Part shown: piece by piece, positions 36,507 through 44,071 of the stretch
Layout of the letters: the number at the start of each line of letters is the position of its first letter
How positions within the stretch are numbered: the stretch's first letter is position 1
DNA from: Candidatus Saccharicenans sp.
Lineage (GTDB): Bacteria; Acidobacteriota; Aminicenantia; Aminicenantales; Saccharicenantaceae
Assembly: GCA_024653215.1 (NCBI GenBank)
Contig: JANLFU010000003.1
Coordinates: forward strand, 62,001-126,000
Direction of reading: 5' to 3'
DNA length: 64,000 nucleotides
The notes under the pieces: generated by a model
Databases searched by the model: none
What the model was told of the DNA's origin: nothing
Seen by the model: only the letters and a program-made list of their open reading frames with translations
Made by a program: the position numbers and the translations under genes

Positions 36507-37537
36507 CTTCGGTTAAACTGCCTTAAAAATCTTAAATCGTTCTCGTAAAAATGCCTGATTTCGGGAATCTGGAAGGCGAACATGGCCGTCCGGTCTATTC
36601 CCAGTCCGAAGGCCCAGCCGGAATAAACTTCCGGGTCGATGTTGACATTCTTAAAAACCTGGGGGTCAACCATGCCGGCCCCGAGGATTTCTTTCCAGCC
36701 GCTGCCGCCGCAGACCCGGCAGGCGGCATCCTGTCCACCGCAGACAATGCATTCTATATCCACTTCGGCCGATGGTTCGGTGAACGGGAAGAAGCTCGGC
36801 CGGAAGCGCAGTTTTATTTTTTCTCCGAACAGGGCCTTGATGAAGTATTCCAGGGTACCCTTCAGGTGGGCGAAGGTTATGCCCCGGTCCACGACCAGCC
36901 CTTCCACCTGGTAGAACATGGGAAGATGGGTCGGGTCGGGGGTTTCCCTCCGGAAAACCTTCCCCGGGATGATGATCCTGATGGGCGGTTTCTTTTTTTC
37001 CATCACCCTGATCTGCACCGGCGAGGTGTGGGTCCTGAGCAGGAGCTTATCGTTGATGTAGAGCGTGTCCCAGGCGTCCCGGGCCGGGTGATGGGGCGGG
37101 AAGTTCAGGGCTTCAAAGTTGTAATAATCGGTTTCTATCTCCGGGCCTTCTTCCACCGAGAAGCCCATGGAAATAAAAATCCTCTCTATTTCCCTCTGGA
37201 ACAGGGTGATGGGATGAGGGGCTCCCCAGTAGAGCTGCCGGCCCGGAAGGGTCAGGTCCTCGAGCTGTTTCACCCTGGCCGGAGCCTGGAGTTTTTGCTC
37301 CAGTTCGCCCAGGCGGTTCTGGATTTCTGATTTAAGCTCGTTGAGCTGGCGCCCGGCGCTCTTTTTTTCTTCCGGTCCCAGGGTTTTGAATTCCTCGAAT
37401 AGCAGGGTCAGGTGACCTTTCTTTCTGCCCAGGAAGGCCTGGCGGAGTTCTTCCACCTCCCGGGCCTCCTTGACCCTGGCAACCTGGTCGGCAAAGAGCC
37501 GGCGATAATGGTCGATTTTTTCCAGCAGGCTGCTCAT
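36503..37537 (-). CDS. pheS: Phenylalanyl-tRNA synthetase alpha subunit
   Basis: 344 residues: N-terminal coiled coil that holds tRNA (about 1-90) and the class II catalytic core with motif 2 (FRRETPDPTHLPMFYQVEG, about 215) and motif 3 (GWAFGLGIDRTAMF, about 310). A four-Cys cluster ECIVCGGQDAACRVCGGSGW near 265 is a Zn-ribbon-like insertion seen in many PheS. Attaches Phe to tRNA-Phe as an alpha2beta2 enzyme with PheT. Confidence 0.97.
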   Translation of the reverse strand: MSSLLEKIDHYRRLFADQVARVKEAREVEELRQAFLGRKKGHLTLLFEEFKTLGPEEKKSAGRQLNELKSEIQNRLGELEQKLQAPARVKQLEDLTLPGRQLYWGAPHPITLFQREIERIFISMGFSVEEGPEIETDYYNFEALNFPPHHPARDAWDTLYINDKLLLRTHTSPVQIRVMEKKKPPIRIIIPGKVFRRETPDPTHLPMFYQVEGLVVDRGITFAHLKGTLEYFIKALFGEKIKLRFRPSFFPFTEPSAEVDIECIVCGGQDAACRVCGGSGWKEILGAGMVDPQVFKNVNIDPEVYSGWAFGLGIDRTAMFAFQIPEIRHFYENDLRFLRQFNRR

Positions 37538-37545
37538 GGCCCCGC

Positions 37546-37902
37546 TCAGACCTGGGCTTGTTTGGCCTTATCCACCAGAAAAGCGAAAGTCTGGGGAGCG
37601 GAAACGGCGATCTCTGCCAGTATCTTCCGGTCGAGGTCGATGTTCAGGGCCTTGAGTCCCTTGATGAACCGGCTGTAGGACAGGCCGTTGGCCTCGGCCG
37701 CGGCCTTGATCCTTATTATCCACAGCTGGCGGAAATCCCTTTTCTTGGCCCGGCGGTCGCGGTAGGCGTACTGCAGGCCCTTTTCCACGGTTTCCTTGGC
37801 CGTGCGGTAATTGCTTTTCTTGGTTCCCCAGTAACCCTTGGCTAATTTTAATATCTTTTTTCTTCTGGCTCTTTTCTTAGCGCTTCTTTTCACTCTTGGC
37901 AT
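37546..37902 (-). CDS. rplT: 50S ribosomal protein L20
   Basis: 118 residues, normal length, with the basic N-terminus [19 protein letters not shown] and the [17 protein letters not shown] core. Binds 23S rRNA early in large-subunit assembly and, in some bacteria, represses the rpmI-rplT mRNA. Follows rpmI by 53 bases and precedes pheS by eight. Confidence 0.98.
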   Translation of the reverse strand: MPRVKRSAKKRARRKKILKLAKGYWGTKKSNYRTAKETVEKGLQYAYRDRRAKKRDFRQLWIIRIKAAAEANGLSYSRFIKGLKALNIDLDRKILAEIAVSAPQTFAFLVDKAKQAQV

Positions 37903-37955
37903 CGGCGCTTCTCCTTTCTAGAAAATGGTGTCCACAGTCAGCCTGGAGCCTCTGC

Positions 37956-38156
37956 CTAGAAATCATAGGGCAGCATTTTCTTGACAGTTTTGCGGTCAGC
38001 CGGGCTGAGCTCGGACGGCTTGCCCAGCTGCCGGATTCTCTTGGCAGCTTTCTTAGTCAGAATGTGGCTCTTGTTGGCTTTTTTGTGCAGCACTTTCTTG
38101 CTGGCTGTTATCTTGAACCTCTTTCTGGCTGCTTTGTTGGTTTTTAGTTTTGGCAT
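37956..38156 (-). CDS. rpmI: 50S ribosomal protein L35
   Basis: 66 residues, MPKLKTNKAARKRFKITASK at the start, standard L35. ATG 38156 has AGGAGG six bases upstream, but that site and the first half of the gene lie inside the 3' end of infC in another frame (104-base overlap). Translation is therefore probably coupled to that of infC. Confidence 0.97.
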   Translation of the reverse strand: MPKLKTNKAARKRFKITASKKVLHKKANKSHILTKKAAKRIRQLGKPSELSPADRKTVKKMLPYDF

Positions 38157-38712
38157 CTTTACCTCCTGTTTTGATGGGCACTATCAACGCCGTGCTGGCC
38201 CAATCGTGCATCTTGACTTCGCCGTCCTGGCGGGCGATGTCGGAGACATCGGCCAGGATCCTGTCCATGATCTGCTGGGCCATCTCGGGATGGGCTCTCT
38301 CTCTGCCTCTTATCATTATGGTTATCTTAACCTTGTTGCCTTCCTCGATGAACCGCCGGACATGCTTCATCTTGAAATTATAATCGTGGATGCTGATCTT
38401 CGGCCTGAACTTGATCTCCTTGATCTGAACCTGTTTCTGGTGCTTCTTGGCCTCGTGCTCTTTCTTGTGAAGCTCATACAGGAACTTGCCGTAATCCATG
38501 ATCCGGCAAACCGGCGGGCTGGCCTGGGGGGCGATCTCCACCAGGTCCAGTCCCTTGTCCCTGGCCAGGGCCAGGGCCTGGGGAACAGTCATTATTCCCA
38601 GCTGGTTCTTGTCCTCATCAATCACCCTGATTTCCGGAGCTCTGATCATCTCATTGATCCGGTGCGGTCTTTCCTTGGCTTTGGCCGGACGGTAAGGTTC
38701 TCGATGATAAAT
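38053..38712 (-). CDS. infC: Translation initiation factor IF-3, AUU start, extended C-terminus
   Basis: No ATG, GTG or TTG gives a full N-terminus: the first ATG (38649) would begin at MIRAPEI and miss the INExIRAPE region. Reading upstream in frame gives ATT at 38712, six bases after AAAGGAGG, and a normal IF-3 start ending HRINEMIRAPEIRVIDE. AUU is the start codon of E. coli infC and lets IF-3 regulate itself. The protein has 219 residues: N domain (about 20-85), linker, C domain (about 95-180, ending ALIVPIK), then about 40 extra polar, Gln- and Lys-rich residues that run through the first half of rpmI. Confidence 0.93.
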   Translation of the reverse strand: MYHREPYRPAKAKERPHRINEMIRAPEIRVIDEDKNQLGIMTVPQALALARDKGLDLVEIAPQASPPVCRIMDYGKFLYELHKKEHEAKKHQKQVQIKEIKFRPKISIHDYNFKMKHVRRFIEEGNKVKITIMIRGRERAHPEMAQQIMDRILADVSDIARQDGEVKMHDWASTALIVPIKTGGKDAKTKNQQSSQKEVQDNSQQESAAQKSQQEPHSD

Positions 38713-38724
38713 AGTTAACCTCCT

Positions 38725-40647
38725 TTATATGTTTATTTCTAAGGATTTGTTATTTACCAGGTCTTTAAGCCGGGTCATCAGGTCGGCGACCGCAATCTGC
38801 CCGCGGTCGCCCTGCCCGTGAATTCTCAGCGACAGGTTGCCGTTGCTCACTTCTTTATCCCCGACGATGGCCATCAGAGGAATCTTCTGCAGCTCGGCCT
38901 GCCGGATCTTCTTGTTAACTTTTTCCCTGGAGTCGTCAACCTGGACCCGGAAGCCTTCAGCCCGGAAGGTTTCCTGGAGTTCCCGGGCGTATGCTTCGTG
39001 CCGGTCGGCTATGGGCAGGATGACCAGCTGGACCGGGGCCAGCCAGAGCGGGAAGCTGCCCTTGTAATGCTCTATCAGCACCCCGAAGAACCTCTCCATC
39101 GAACCCAGAAGCGCCCGGTGAATCAGGAACGGTCGGTGGAAATTGCCATCCTCGCCGACGTAACTAAGTTCAAAGCGCTCGGCCAGGTTGAAATCGAGCT
39201 GAACAGTGGTGCACTGCCAGAGGCGGCCGATGGCATCCTTGATCTTGATGTCGATTTTTGGCCCGTAAAAAACGCCTTCTCCCTCGTCAATCTGGTAGGG
39301 CAGGCCGGCATGCTTCAGAGCTTCTTCCAGGGCCTTTTCTGCCTTGTCCCAGTCTTCCAGGCGCCCGACGTACTTGTCTGGTCTGGTGGCCAGGTAGATC
39401 CCATAGTCTTTAAAGCCAAAGGCACTCAGCAGTTTTATGGCCAGCCGGATGACCTTCTTGATTTCGTCCTCCAGCTGGTCGCCACGGCAGAAAATATGGG
39501 CATCATCCTGGGTAAAACCTCTTACCCGGCACAGCCCGTGCAGGACACCGCTTCTTTCGTAGCGGTAGACGGTGCCCAGCTCGGCCCAGCGCAATGGCAG
39601 TTCCCGGTAGGAGCGCTGCCTTGATTTATAGGCGATGATGTGGAAGGGACAGTTCATCGGCTTGAGCTGGTACTTGAAGCCTTCAAACTCCAGCGGCGGA
39701 AACATGGCCTCGTAGAACTCGGTGTGGCCGCTTCTCTTCCACAGGTCGAGCTTGGCTATATGGGGAGAATAAATGAAATCATACCCGTCCTTCAGGTGCT
39801 CGTCTTTCCAGAAGGCTTCGATGAGGTGACGGATAATGGCCCCTTTTGGATGCCAGATGACCAGCCCCCCGCCCAGGTCTTCGCTGGTTCCGTAGAGGTC
39901 CAGTTCCTGGCCCAGGTGCCGGTGGTCGCGCTTTTTCGCTTCTTCCAGGAAATTAAGGTAATCCTCAAGCTCTTTCTGGCTGAAAAAGGCGGTGCCGTAG
40001 ACCCTCTGCATCTGGGGTCCGCGCTCGTCGCCTTTCCAGTAAGCACCGGAGACCGACAGCAACTTGAAATACCGGATATGGCCGGTTGAGGGCAGGTGGG
40101 GTCCCAGGCAAAAGTCTATGAAATCTCCCTGCTGGTAGCAGGAAACCTGGTCGCCGCCTTTTTCCTGGATCAGCTCAACTTTAAGGGTCTGGCCCCGGTC
40201 GCGGAAGATTTTTATGGCCTCTTCCTTGCTGAGCACCAGGCGTCTTACCGGCTGGTCGAGTTCCACAATCTCACGCATCCTCTTTTCTATGGCTTCCAGG
40301 TCCTCAGGGGTAAACGGGGTATCACGGAGAAAGTCGTAGTAAAAGCCGTTTTCGATGGCCGGTCCTACTCCCACCTGGATTCCGGGGAAGAGATCGGTTA
40401 CGGCATGGGCCAGCAGGTGGGCGGCACTGTGCCTGAGAACTTCCAGGGCCTCTGGGTCGGAAGAATAAACCAGGGAAATTTCCCTCTCCCGGTCAGCCGG
40501 GTAGCTCAGGTCCAGCAGCTGGCCGTCCGAACGGAATAGTAGCGGTTTCTCGCCCACCGGCAGCTCGGACAGCAGTTCGGAGAGAGGAGTGCCTCTTTTT
40601 ATAAAAAAAATAGACTCCTCAACCTTGATTCTGATCAGATCTTCCAT
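38725..40647 (-). CDS. thrS: Threonyl-tRNA synthetase
   Basis: 640 residues. TGS domain (1-60), editing domain with HSAAHLLAHA (about 73) and the CLGPHLPSTG zinc/editing region (about 180), class II core with PMNCPFH and the motif 2 Arg (about 335-365), and anticodon domain (about 540-640). Its stop codon TAA overlaps the Shine-Dalgarno of infC, so read-through of ribosomes to infC is likely. Order thrS-infC-rpmI-rplT-pheS-pheT is the classic bacterial one. Confidence 0.97.
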   Translation of the reverse strand: MEDLIRIKVEESIFFIKRGTPLSELLSELPVGEKPLLFRSDGQLLDLSYPADREREISLVYSSDPEALEVLRHSAAHLLAHAVTDLFPGIQVGVGPAIENGFYYDFLRDTPFTPEDLEAIEKRMREIVELDQPVRRLVLSKEEAIKIFRDRGQTLKVELIQEKGGDQVSCYQQGDFIDFCLGPHLPSTGHIRYFKLLSVSGAYWKGDERGPQMQRVYGTAFFSQKELEDYLNFLEEAKKRDHRHLGQELDLYGTSEDLGGGLVIWHPKGAIIRHLIEAFWKDEHLKDGYDFIYSPHIAKLDLWKRSGHTEFYEAMFPPLEFEGFKYQLKPMNCPFHIIAYKSRQRSYRELPLRWAELGTVYRYERSGVLHGLCRVRGFTQDDAHIFCRGDQLEDEIKKVIRLAIKLLSAFGFKDYGIYLATRPDKYVGRLEDWDKAEKALEEALKHAGLPYQIDEGEGVFYGPKIDIKIKDAIGRLWQCTTVQLDFNLAERFELSYVGEDGNFHRPFLIHRALLGSMERFFGVLIEHYKGSFPLWLAPVQLVILPIADRHEAYARELQETFRAEGFRVQVDDSREKVNKKIRQAELQKIPLMAIVGDKEVSNGNLSLRIHGQGDRGQIAVADLMTRLKDLVNNKSLEINI

Positions 40648-40733
40648 CGGTTAAGTTCAACTTTTCTTACTTTACTTCTATCCTATCATAAACAGGCTAA
40701 CTTTTATCCGCAGGAGATAAAAATTAGAAAAGG

Positions 40734-40808
40734 TGGTAGGCGCGGAGGGGATTGAACCCACGACCTCTTCCGCGTCAAGGAAGCGCTCTCCCACTGAGCT
40801 ACGCGCCT
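40734..40808 (-). tRNA. tRNA-Val (anticodon GAC), CCA encoded
   Basis: On the minus strand a 7-bp acceptor AGGCGCG/CGCGCCT closes the cloverleaf, with D stem GCTC/GAGC, anticodon stem CTTCC/GGAAG around loop TTGACGC (anticodon GAC, Val), and T loop TTCAATC. The T stem GTGGG/CCCTC has one T-T mismatch. Discriminator A and CCA are encoded. It may be co-transcribed with thrS, which starts 87 bases downstream; no terminator hairpin is visible between them. Confidence 0.93.
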
Positions 40809-40833
40809 GTCCAACGCTTTTATAAGCCCATAT

Positions 40834-40863
40834 ATATTAATTAAATCAGCCCTTAACTGTCAA
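40834..40863 (-). promoter_or_regulatory. Promoter of tRNA-Val (and possibly the thrS operon)
   Basis: A consensus TTGACA (40863-40858) and TAATAT (40839-40834) with an 18-bp spacer on the minus strand; predicted start about 20 bases before the tRNA. The -10 lies in an AT-rich TTAATTAATATATAT tract. Confidence 0.65.
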
Positions 40864-41002
40864 GCCAGCCCTTTTTTCAGGCCAGGAGGTAGCTTCCGGG
40901 TCAAGGGAGACTTCCCGGAAACCGGGCGGCATCCCTGGAGAGGACTGTTCTCCAACTGCTGGTCCCGGGTTGCCCTGCTGTGGCATTTGCCCGAAAGATG
41001 GC

Positions 41003-41008
41003 TATAAT
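41003..41008 (+). promoter_or_regulatory. -10 box of a probably leaderless transcript
   Basis: A perfect TATAAT ends seven bases before the ATG at 41015, so transcription should start at or next to the A of the start codon. No convincing -35 was found at 16-18 bp, and no ribosome site precedes the ATG. Confidence 0.4.
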
Positions 41009-41014
41009 AGAAAT

Positions 41015-41485
41015 ATGATTGGCCTGATGTCGGATTCTCATGACCATCTGCCGGCCATCCGCCGGGCGGTGGACCTCTTCAACCGGGTGGGCTGTTCCCT
41101 GGTGATCCATGCCGGCGACGTGGTGGCCCCCTTTGCCGCCAGGGAGCTCCGGAACCTCCGCTGCCCGGTTAAGGCTGTTTTTGGCAACTGTGACGGCGAG
41201 AAAGAAGGGCTGGCCACGGTATTCCAGGAATTCGGCCAGATAATAGCCGGTCCCCTGGTCTTCAGCCATGACCACCTCCGTTTCTATGTTTCTCATTATC
41301 CCCTGGAACAACCTCCGGCTGAGGCTGACGTCGTGGTCTTCGGACATACCCATCGGGCCCAGGTAAACCGGGACGGAAACCTGGTCGTGGTCAATCCCGG
41401 GGAAGTCTGCGGCTGGGTCAAGGGAGTGAGCACCGTGGCCATCCTGGATCCGGCCACCCTGGTGGTGGATATAATCCCTCTGTAA
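41015..41485 (+). CDS. YfcE/MJ0936-type phosphodiesterase
   Basis: 156 residues from ATG 41015. Calcineurin-like motifs of the small phosphodiesterase family: GLMSDSHDH (residues 3-11), HAGDVV (about 33), FGNCDGEKEG (about 60), YVSHYPLEQ (about 93) and VFGHTHRAQ (about 110). The open frame extends 15 codons upstream into a Cys-rich stretch that has no family match and contains the -10 box, so it is excluded. Members hydrolyse bis-p-nitrophenyl phosphate in vitro; the natural substrate is unknown. Confidence 0.9.
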   Translation: MIGLMSDSHDHLPAIRRAVDLFNRVGCSLVIHAGDVVAPFAARELRNLRCPVKAVFGNCDGEKEGLATVFQEFGQIIAGPLVFSHDHLRFYVSHYPLEQPPAEADVVVFGHTHRAQVNRDGNLVVVNPGEVCGWVKGVSTVAILDPATLVVDIIPL

Positions 41486-41499
41486 GGCAGAGGATACTG

Positions 41500-41637
41500 A
41501 TGAAGGGCATAAGTAACAGGCAGAAGCCGGCCTGGCTGCCGGCCCGGAAATCGGGTAAGAAGAGTTCGACTCTCCCCGGTTATAACCGTCCGGGCTGGAA
41601 AAAGAAACGGCCGGAGGGTAACAAGACGGGGGCCTGA
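41500..41637 (+). CDS. Possible small, very basic protein (45 residues)
   Basis: ATG 41500 to TGA 41637 encodes 45 residues with many Lys, Arg, Gly and Pro and almost no acidic residues (MKGISNRQKPAWLPARKSG at the start). It follows the phosphodiesterase by 14 bases on the same strand; AGAGGA lies upstream. Composition suits RNA or ribosome contact, but short GC-rich frames can look basic by chance. No family recognised. Confidence 0.3.
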   Translation: MKGISNRQKPAWLPARKSGKKSSTLPGYNRPGWKKKRPEGNKTGA

Positions 41638-41651
41638 AGAGCCGACCGGCA

Positions 41652-41682
41652 TTAGACTTTAACCCCCTTTTTTTGCTATACT
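41652..41682 (+). promoter_or_regulatory. Possible promoter of the carbamoyl-phosphate operon
   Basis: TTAGAC (41652-41657) and TATACT (41677-41682) lie 19 bp apart, a long spacer, about 65 bases before the next ATG. The leader carries AAAGGAG as ribosome site. Confidence 0.35.
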
Positions 41683-41746
41683 TATCTATTAATTTTGCCC
41701 GAGGGCGGGCCGAGTTGAAATTTTATCCTAAAAGGAGTTTTTCAGA

Positions 41747-43051
41747 ATGAAAAAAGTCATTATCATGGGAGCTGCCGGAAGAGATTTCCACAACTTCAAC
41801 GTCTTCTTCAGGGATAACAAGGATTACAGGGTGGTGGCTTTTACCGCTACCCAGATTCCCGACATTGAGGGTCGCAAGTACCCCGCGGCCCTGGCCGGGA
41901 AGCTCTATCCCAAGGGAATACCCATCTATTCCGAAGCCGAGCTGACCGACCTCATCAAGACCTATAAGGTGGACGAGGTTCATTTTGCTTACAGCGATGT
42001 TTCCCATGAATACGTGATGAATAAAGCCTCCCAGGTGCTGGCGGCCGGGGCCAACTTCGTGCTGCTCGGACCGAATGATACCATGATCAAGAGCCGCAAG
42101 CCCGTGGTTTCGGTCTGCGCCGTCAGGACCGGTTCCGGCAAGAGCCAGACCACCAGGAAGGTGGCCCTGACCCTGAAGGCCAAGGGACGCCGGGTGGTGG
42201 TCATCCGTCACCCCATGCCCTACGGCGACCTGGTGAAGCAGGCCGTCCAGCGCTTCGCCACCTACGAGGACCTGGACCGGCATGAGTGCACCATCGAAGA
42301 AAGAGAAGAGTACGAACCCCACATTGACAACGGCATAGTGGTCTATGCCGGGGTCGATTACGGGGCCATCCTGAAACAGGCCGAAAAAGAGGCTGACGTA
42401 ATTCTCTGGGACGGCGGCAATAACGATTTCTCCTTCTACCGGTCCGACCTGGAAATCGTGGTGGTCGACCCGCACCGGGCCGGTCACGAGCTGAGCTACC
42501 ATCCGGGCGAAACCAATTTCCGCCGGGCCGATGTTTATGTGGTCAACAAGATTGACACGGCCGACCCGGAGAAAGTCCAGCTGGTGCTGAATAACATCAA
42601 GAGAATCAATCCCGGGGCCAGGATTATCAGGGCCAACTCTCCAATCTACGTTGAGGACGGTTCCCGGATTACCGGCAAACGAGTACTGGTCATTGAGGAC
42701 GGCCCCACCCTGACCCATGGCGGCATGCGCTACGGGGCCGGAATCGTGGCCGCCCAGAAGTACCAGGCTTCTGAGATAATCGACCCCAGGCCCTTTGCCG
42801 TGGGCAGCATCAAGAAGACCTTTGAGAAATACAATCACCTGGACAAGGTTCTGCCGGCCATGGGTTATGGAGAAAAGCAGACCAGGGAACTGGCCGCCAC
42901 CATCAACCGGATTGACTGTGACCTGGTGGTCAGCGCCACCCCGATCGACCTGAACCGGGTGATCAAGGTCAACAAGCCCATGCTCCGGGTTCGCTACGAG
43001 CTGGAGGAGATCGGTACCCCGAACCTGAAGACCGTGCTCAAGGATTTTTAA
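41747..43051 (+). CDS. Cyclic 2,3-diphosphoglycerate synthetase homologue
   Basis: 434 residues. An N-terminal Rossmann-like part (MKKVIIMGAAGRDFHNFNV) is followed by a P-loop segment SVCAVRTGSGKSQTTRKVA (about residue 122) and VDYGAILKQAEKEADVILWDGGNND (about 205), given here only to mark the Walker-B-like region. The archaeal enzyme from Methanothermus makes cyclic 2,3-diphosphoglycerate with ATP. Bacterial homologues often sit beside carbamate kinase and carbamoyltransferases, as here, and may use another acyl phosphate or nucleotide; the reaction in bacteria is not established as far as I know. AAGGAG lies eight bases before the ATG. Confidence 0.85.
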   Translation: MKKVIIMGAAGRDFHNFNVFFRDNKDYRVVAFTATQIPDIEGRKYPAALAGKLYPKGIPIYSEAELTDLIKTYKVDEVHFAYSDVSHEYVMNKASQVLAAGANFVLLGPNDTMIKSRKPVVSVCAVRTGSGKSQTTRKVALTLKAKGRRVVVIRHPMPYGDLVKQAVQRFATYEDLDRHECTIEEREEYEPHIDNGIVVYAGVDYGAILKQAEKEADVILWDGGNNDFSFYRSDLEIVVVDPHRAGHELSYHPGETNFRRADVYVVNKIDTADPEKVQLVLNNIKRINPGARIIRANSPIYVEDGSRITGKRVLVIEDGPTLTHGGMRYGAGIVAAQKYQASEIIDPRPFAVGSIKKTFEKYNHLDKVLPAMGYGEKQTRELAATINRIDCDLVVSATPIDLNRVIKVNKPMLRVRYELEEIGTPNLKTVLKDF

Positions 43052-43084
43052 TACGGGACGGGGCGAGGAAAGAGGCCAGAAAGC

Positions 43085-44071
43085 ATGAAGACCAGGATTG
43101 CCCTTATAGCTTTCGGGGGGAATGCCATTCTGCCCGAAAACCAGAGAGGACTGCAGGAAGAGCAGATGCGCAATTCCCAGAAAGCGGCCGAGCTCATGGT
43201 CCAGATCATCAAGAAAGGTTACGAGCTGATCGTGGTCCACGGCAACGGCCCCCAGGTCGGCAACCTGCTGATCCAGATGGAAGAGGCTTCCAATAAAATA
43301 CCCCCCTTCTCCCTGGATGTCTGCGATGCCATGACCGAGGGCAGCATGGGTTTCATGCTGGAAAAGGCCATCGTCAACGAGTTGCGGAAAAATTCCATAG
43401 ACAAGGATGTGGCCACCGTCATCACCCAGGTGGTGGTGGATAAAGATGACCCGGCCTTCCAGAAGCCAACCAAGCCGGTTGGTCCCTTCTATCCCAGGTT
43501 CCGGGCCCAGCAACTGGCCCGGCAGAAAAAGTGGACCATGGTCGAGGATGCCGGCCGCGGTTACCGCAAGGTGGTGGCCTCGCCCAAGCCGATCGATGTG
43601 GTGCCCAAGTGGATTATCAGGGACCTGGTTATGTCGGGACGGGTGGTTATTGCCGCCGGCGGCGGCGGTATCCCCGTTATTCTGAACAGCCGCGGTCTTT
43701 ACGAGGGCGTGGAAGCCGTCATCGACAAGGATTATGCGGCCAGCCTGCTGGCCAGGGAAGTCGGGGCTGACCTGTTCATCATCCTGACCGGCATACCCCG
43801 CGTCTATTATAATTTCGGGAAGCCCGACCAGAAACCCTTGCCGGTGATTACCGTTGAGGAAGCCAGGAAGTATCTGGAAGAGGGCCAGTTCCCGCCCGGC
43901 TCCATGGGGCCGAAAATCAGGGCAGCCATTGAATATATTGAAGCCGGTGGCCATGAGGTTCTTATAACCTGTGCCAGCCATCTCAAGGCTGCTCTGCTCA
44001 ACCGCTCCGGGACGAGAATCGTCGCCGGGGAAAAACCAAGAACTTCCGTGGAAATTGGAGGACAGATATGA
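43085..44071 (+). CDS. arcC: Carbamate kinase
   Basis: 328 residues. Amino-acid-kinase fold with FGGNAILPENQRG at the N-terminus, VVHGNGPQVGNLL (about 50), DPAFQKPTKPVGPFY (the PxKxxGPF loop, about 120), IAAGGGGIPVIL (about 195) and GSMGPKIRAAIEYI (about 275). Converts carbamoyl phosphate and ADP to ATP, CO2 and ammonia. Overlaps the downstream carbamoyltransferase by four bases, which points to catabolic use of citrulline or a related carbamoyl compound, yielding ATP. Confidence 0.96.
   Translation: MKTRIALIAFGGNAILPENQRGLQEEQMRNSQKAAELMVQIIKKGYELIVVHGNGPQVGNLLIQMEEASNKIPPFSLDVCDAMTEGSMGFMLEKAIVNELRKNSIDKDVATVITQVVVDKDDPAFQKPTKPVGPFYPRFRAQQLARQKKWTMVEDAGRGYRKVVASPKPIDVVPKWIIRDLVMSGRVVIAAGGGGIPVILNSRGLYEGVEAVIDKDYAASLLAREVGADLFIILTGIPRVYYNFGKPDQKPLPVITVEEARKYLEEGQFPPGSMGPKIRAAIEYIEAGGHEVLITCASHLKAALLNRSGTRIVAGEKPRTSVEIGGQI

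Noticed and set aside
40680-40733. Terminator after tRNA-Val
   Set aside because: A T-rich stretch is present but no hairpin precedes it; read-through to thrS is possible.
41559-41580. T-arm-like GAGTTCGACTCTC, possibly part of a tRNA such as tRNA-Sec near the SelB-like gene
   Set aside because: Only three or four base pairs form in the stem, and no acceptor, D or anticodon arms with a TCA anticodon can be built around it.
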